From: Amycolatopsis sp. DSM 110486
Lineage (GTDB): Bacteria; Actinomycetota; Actinomycetes; Mycobacteriales; Pseudonocardiaceae
DNA length: 64,000 nucleotides
Assembly (NCBI RefSeq): GCF_019468465.1
Contig: NZ_CP080519.1
Coordinates: forward strand, 4,355,001-4,419,000
Direction: 5' to 3'
Part shown: piece after piece, positions 63,201 through 64,000 of the stretch
How positions within the stretch are numbered: position 1 is the first letter of the stretch
Layout of the letters: each line of letters begins with the position of its first letter
The notes under the pieces: generated by a model
What the model saw: only the letters and a program-made list of their open reading frames with translations
Told to the model about the DNA's origin: nothing
Database searches by the model: none
Program-made: the position numbers and the translations under genes

Positions 63201-64000
63201 GGGCAGCCCCGGCCGCGCGTACTCGAAGCGCGTGCGCGCGCCGAGTGGGTCGACGGCCGCCGCGATGTCACCGTCCTCTGTGTACTCCCGCAGCCACACC
63301 GCGCCGTCGGCTTCGACGACCTTCACCGGGCGGTGCTCGTCGTCGTACTCGGCCGTGGTGCGGGAGCCGTCGGCCGCGACGATCTCCACGAGATCGCCGG
63401 CCTCGTCGTACTGGTTGCGGGTGGTGGCGCCGAGCGCGTCGGTGCTCGAGAGCAGCCGGTCGCGGTCGTCCCACTCCATGCGCGTGGTGAAGCCGAGCGG
63501 GTCGGTCACCGCCACGACCTGGAACGCGTCGTTGAGGTCGAACACCGTGGTGGCGCCGAGCGAGTCGACGGCCGTGGTGCGGCGCGGGTCATATGCGAGG
63601 CCGTAGCGCAGATCGCCGTCGCGGCCTTCGGCGCGTACGCAGCGGCCCTGCGCGTCGTAGGAGTAGCGGTACCACATGCCGTTGCGGTCTTCCCAGCTCG
63701 CGAGCCGGCCCTCGGCGTCGTAGCCGAAGCGCAGCGGCAGGTCCGAGGAGTTGCGGACCTCGGCCAGGTTCGCGCGCTCGTCGTAGGCGTAGCGCACGAG
63801 GACGACCGGCGCGCCGCCGCTGAGCAGCGTCAACTCGGTGACGTGGCCGCCGTCGGTGGTCACGCCGACGTGGTGGCCCGCCGAGTGCGTGAGGTCGGTC
63901 AGCGTGCCCGCGTCGTCGTAGGACAGGCGGAAGTGCTGGTCGCCGGTCATCGTGCTCACCGTGACCAGGCGCCCGGTCGCGCCGGAGAACAGCAGCGCGC
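60276..64000 (-). CDS. RHS/YD-repeat protein with variable C-terminal domain (5' end outside window)
   Basis: The frame continues past the window edge (…LLFSGATGRLVTVSTMTG), so the 1,241 or so residues seen are the C-terminal part. YD repeats of the form YEYDAAGRL run from the edge to about 61700, then the RHS core end YYDPTAARYLSPDPSGLRPA, YAYVADPVGW and TDPLGLAPC (about 61370-61500). Beyond that, about 365 residues form a different C-terminal domain. It has VVVGGKHDGKHPGLEMMRDN, KVYLESLRD and VMEIGEAHGKP, a layout resembling the TIKI/EreA/PMT-C2 superfamily (weak inference). It is likely a secreted or surface polymorphic toxin. Confidence 0.85.
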   Translation of the reverse strand, partial: ALLFSGATGRLVTVSTMTGDQHFRLSYDDAGTLTDLTHSAGHHVGVTTDGGHVTELTLLSGGAPVVLVRYAYDERANLAEVRNSSDLPLRFGYDAEGRLASWEDRNGMWYRYSYDAQGRCVRAEGRDGDLRYGLAYDPRRTTAVDSLGATTVFDLNDAFQVVAVTDPLGFTTRMEWDDRDRLLSSTDALGATTRNQYDEAGDLVEIVAADGSRTTAEYDDEHRPVKVVEADGAVWLREYTEDGDIAAAVDPLGARTRFEYARPGLPATVTGPLGEVTRYEYDAAGLPVAVTDAVGATQRTVFDRFGRPAAETTALGAVTRTAWTVEGEPLSVTRPDGTSVSYRHDGEGNLRETREATTVSRTDYSGFDRPVAVTAVDGSRVELSYDTETRVTGVRNELGARWRYEYDAAGRLAADTDYDGRRRAFRYDAAGRLVEQTSAGGRVLRFGYDAVGRIVRLDADGAVATYEYDLAGRLVRAVNEDTDLRRTYDPAGRLVEESVNGRVLSSTFDASGRRTSRTTPTGAHAEWRHDAAGRPIALLTAGRELTSVRDLEGREVERRLGNVRLRQAWDARDRLVTQTLVNGRPLQQRSLHYRHDDTVTAVDDALTGRRQLRLDPIGRPLAVEAPASRETYGYDAAGNLVQPGNRVYAGSLLKRDDTAEYEYDPDGKLVLRRTAQGNEWRYEWDGHERLVAVHTPAGHHWRYRYDALGRRVAKELLDAAGTLRTRTEFTWDGEQLAEQVTDGVRALVWHTEPGSGRVLTQTERVLHQASGEWRDHSLRGVVTDLAGAPTELLDAEQGLVWHGTLTAWGAATGPMPTPLRFAGQYHDDETGLHYNFHRYYDPTAARYLSPDPSGLRPATNPYAYVADPVGWTDPLGLAPCKLSFDQAHSTPDGPSLNLRGPRKSGKTGRTPNKIRDEQKFNDIAEKAGVPNPNKQRLTLNGDAQTMVENNRGLGGKLHEQARSDGLVSPVSKDRQAVDALGRNDPNTRNFWEQQDRRDQHTANQVTENNKQDHRDAGRDQEVDDRLRPVMDKHEATGSLLDKYDGVVVGGKHDGKHPGLEMMRDNMGDLKNNGVNKVYLESLRDDAHNGMVKDYLNSPPGSEMHPDLKKYLDSSPNGKLVGQVIDSAKKEGVDVIGIGGNPARRDLDGGAGLFQRHAMFNSYGAESVAHHQTANPGKYVMEIGEAHGKPHTWNGAAPVNVGGVDLPPRSAGIGDLLGVPQVKGDGPGGTLQRIDGSTNLS

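Overview
The window is a very GC-rich actinobacterial chromosome segment. GTG/TTG starts are frequent, genes overlap by four bases (GTGA/ATGA), and the block around menD, a DUF3592-like protein, an MgtA-type mannosyltransferase, menG, a geranylgeranyl-reductase (MenJ type) and a long-chain polyprenyl diphosphate synthase has the same content as the Mycobacterium tuberculosis Rv0542c-Rv0562 region. Secreted enzymes, the exopolysaccharide genes and an RHS protein suggest a filamentous member of the Pseudonocardiaceae (Amycolatopsis-like). That assignment is inference from gene content. No rRNA, tRNA, IS element or CRISPR array was found.

Layout. 1-4044: menaquinone genes menE and menB (minus) and menD (plus), preceded by the first part of a secreted protein. 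4048-10470: accessory genes (phosphotransferase, secreted M1 aminopeptidase, DUF3592-like protein, inositol monophosphatase family enzyme, two GT-B glycosyltransferases). 10871-12863: menG and menJ. 13341-29170: a complete 14-gene nuoA-N operon (complex I), preceded by two Rex-type operators and a possible iron box. 29188-31271: a Septu-like ATPase/HNH pair lying between two copies of a structured repeat. 31276-37783: a small secreted protein, a polyprenyl diphosphate synthase, a membrane protein with a C-terminal sunset-like domain, a third short copy of the structured repeat, and korBA (2-oxoacid:ferredoxin oxidoreductase). 38176-41321: Lrp/AsnC regulator, DDAH-like amidinohydrolase, a divergent polysaccharide deacetylase and a GH75 chitosanase. 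41556-58039: an exopolysaccharide cluster. 58051-64000 (minus): TetR regulator, a second beta-helix protein and the C-terminal part of an RHS/YD-repeat protein running off the window.

How the genes work together. The first half builds the respiratory quinone (ring synthesis by MenD/MenE/MenB, polyprenyl tail synthesis, methylation by MenG, side-chain saturation by MenJ) and the NADH dehydrogenase that reduces it. KorAB supplies reduced ferredoxin from 2-oxoglutarate. The Rex sites suggest that nuo responds to the NADH/NAD+ ratio. The second half encodes an AlgD-like GDP-mannose dehydrogenase, two glycosyltransferases, two Wzz-like proteins, an AsnB-type amidotransferase, a bi-domain oxidoreductase, a heparinase-II/III-type protein, beta-helix proteins and a Wzy-like polymerase. 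This points to a uronic-acid-containing, possibly amidated or modified polysaccharide.

The most unusual feature is a three-copy structured element (29188-29302, 31158-31271 and, reversed, 34635-34685). Its outer sequence is conserved, while an inner 12-bp stem and a GGA-capped 8-bp stem differ in sequence between copies but keep base pairing.
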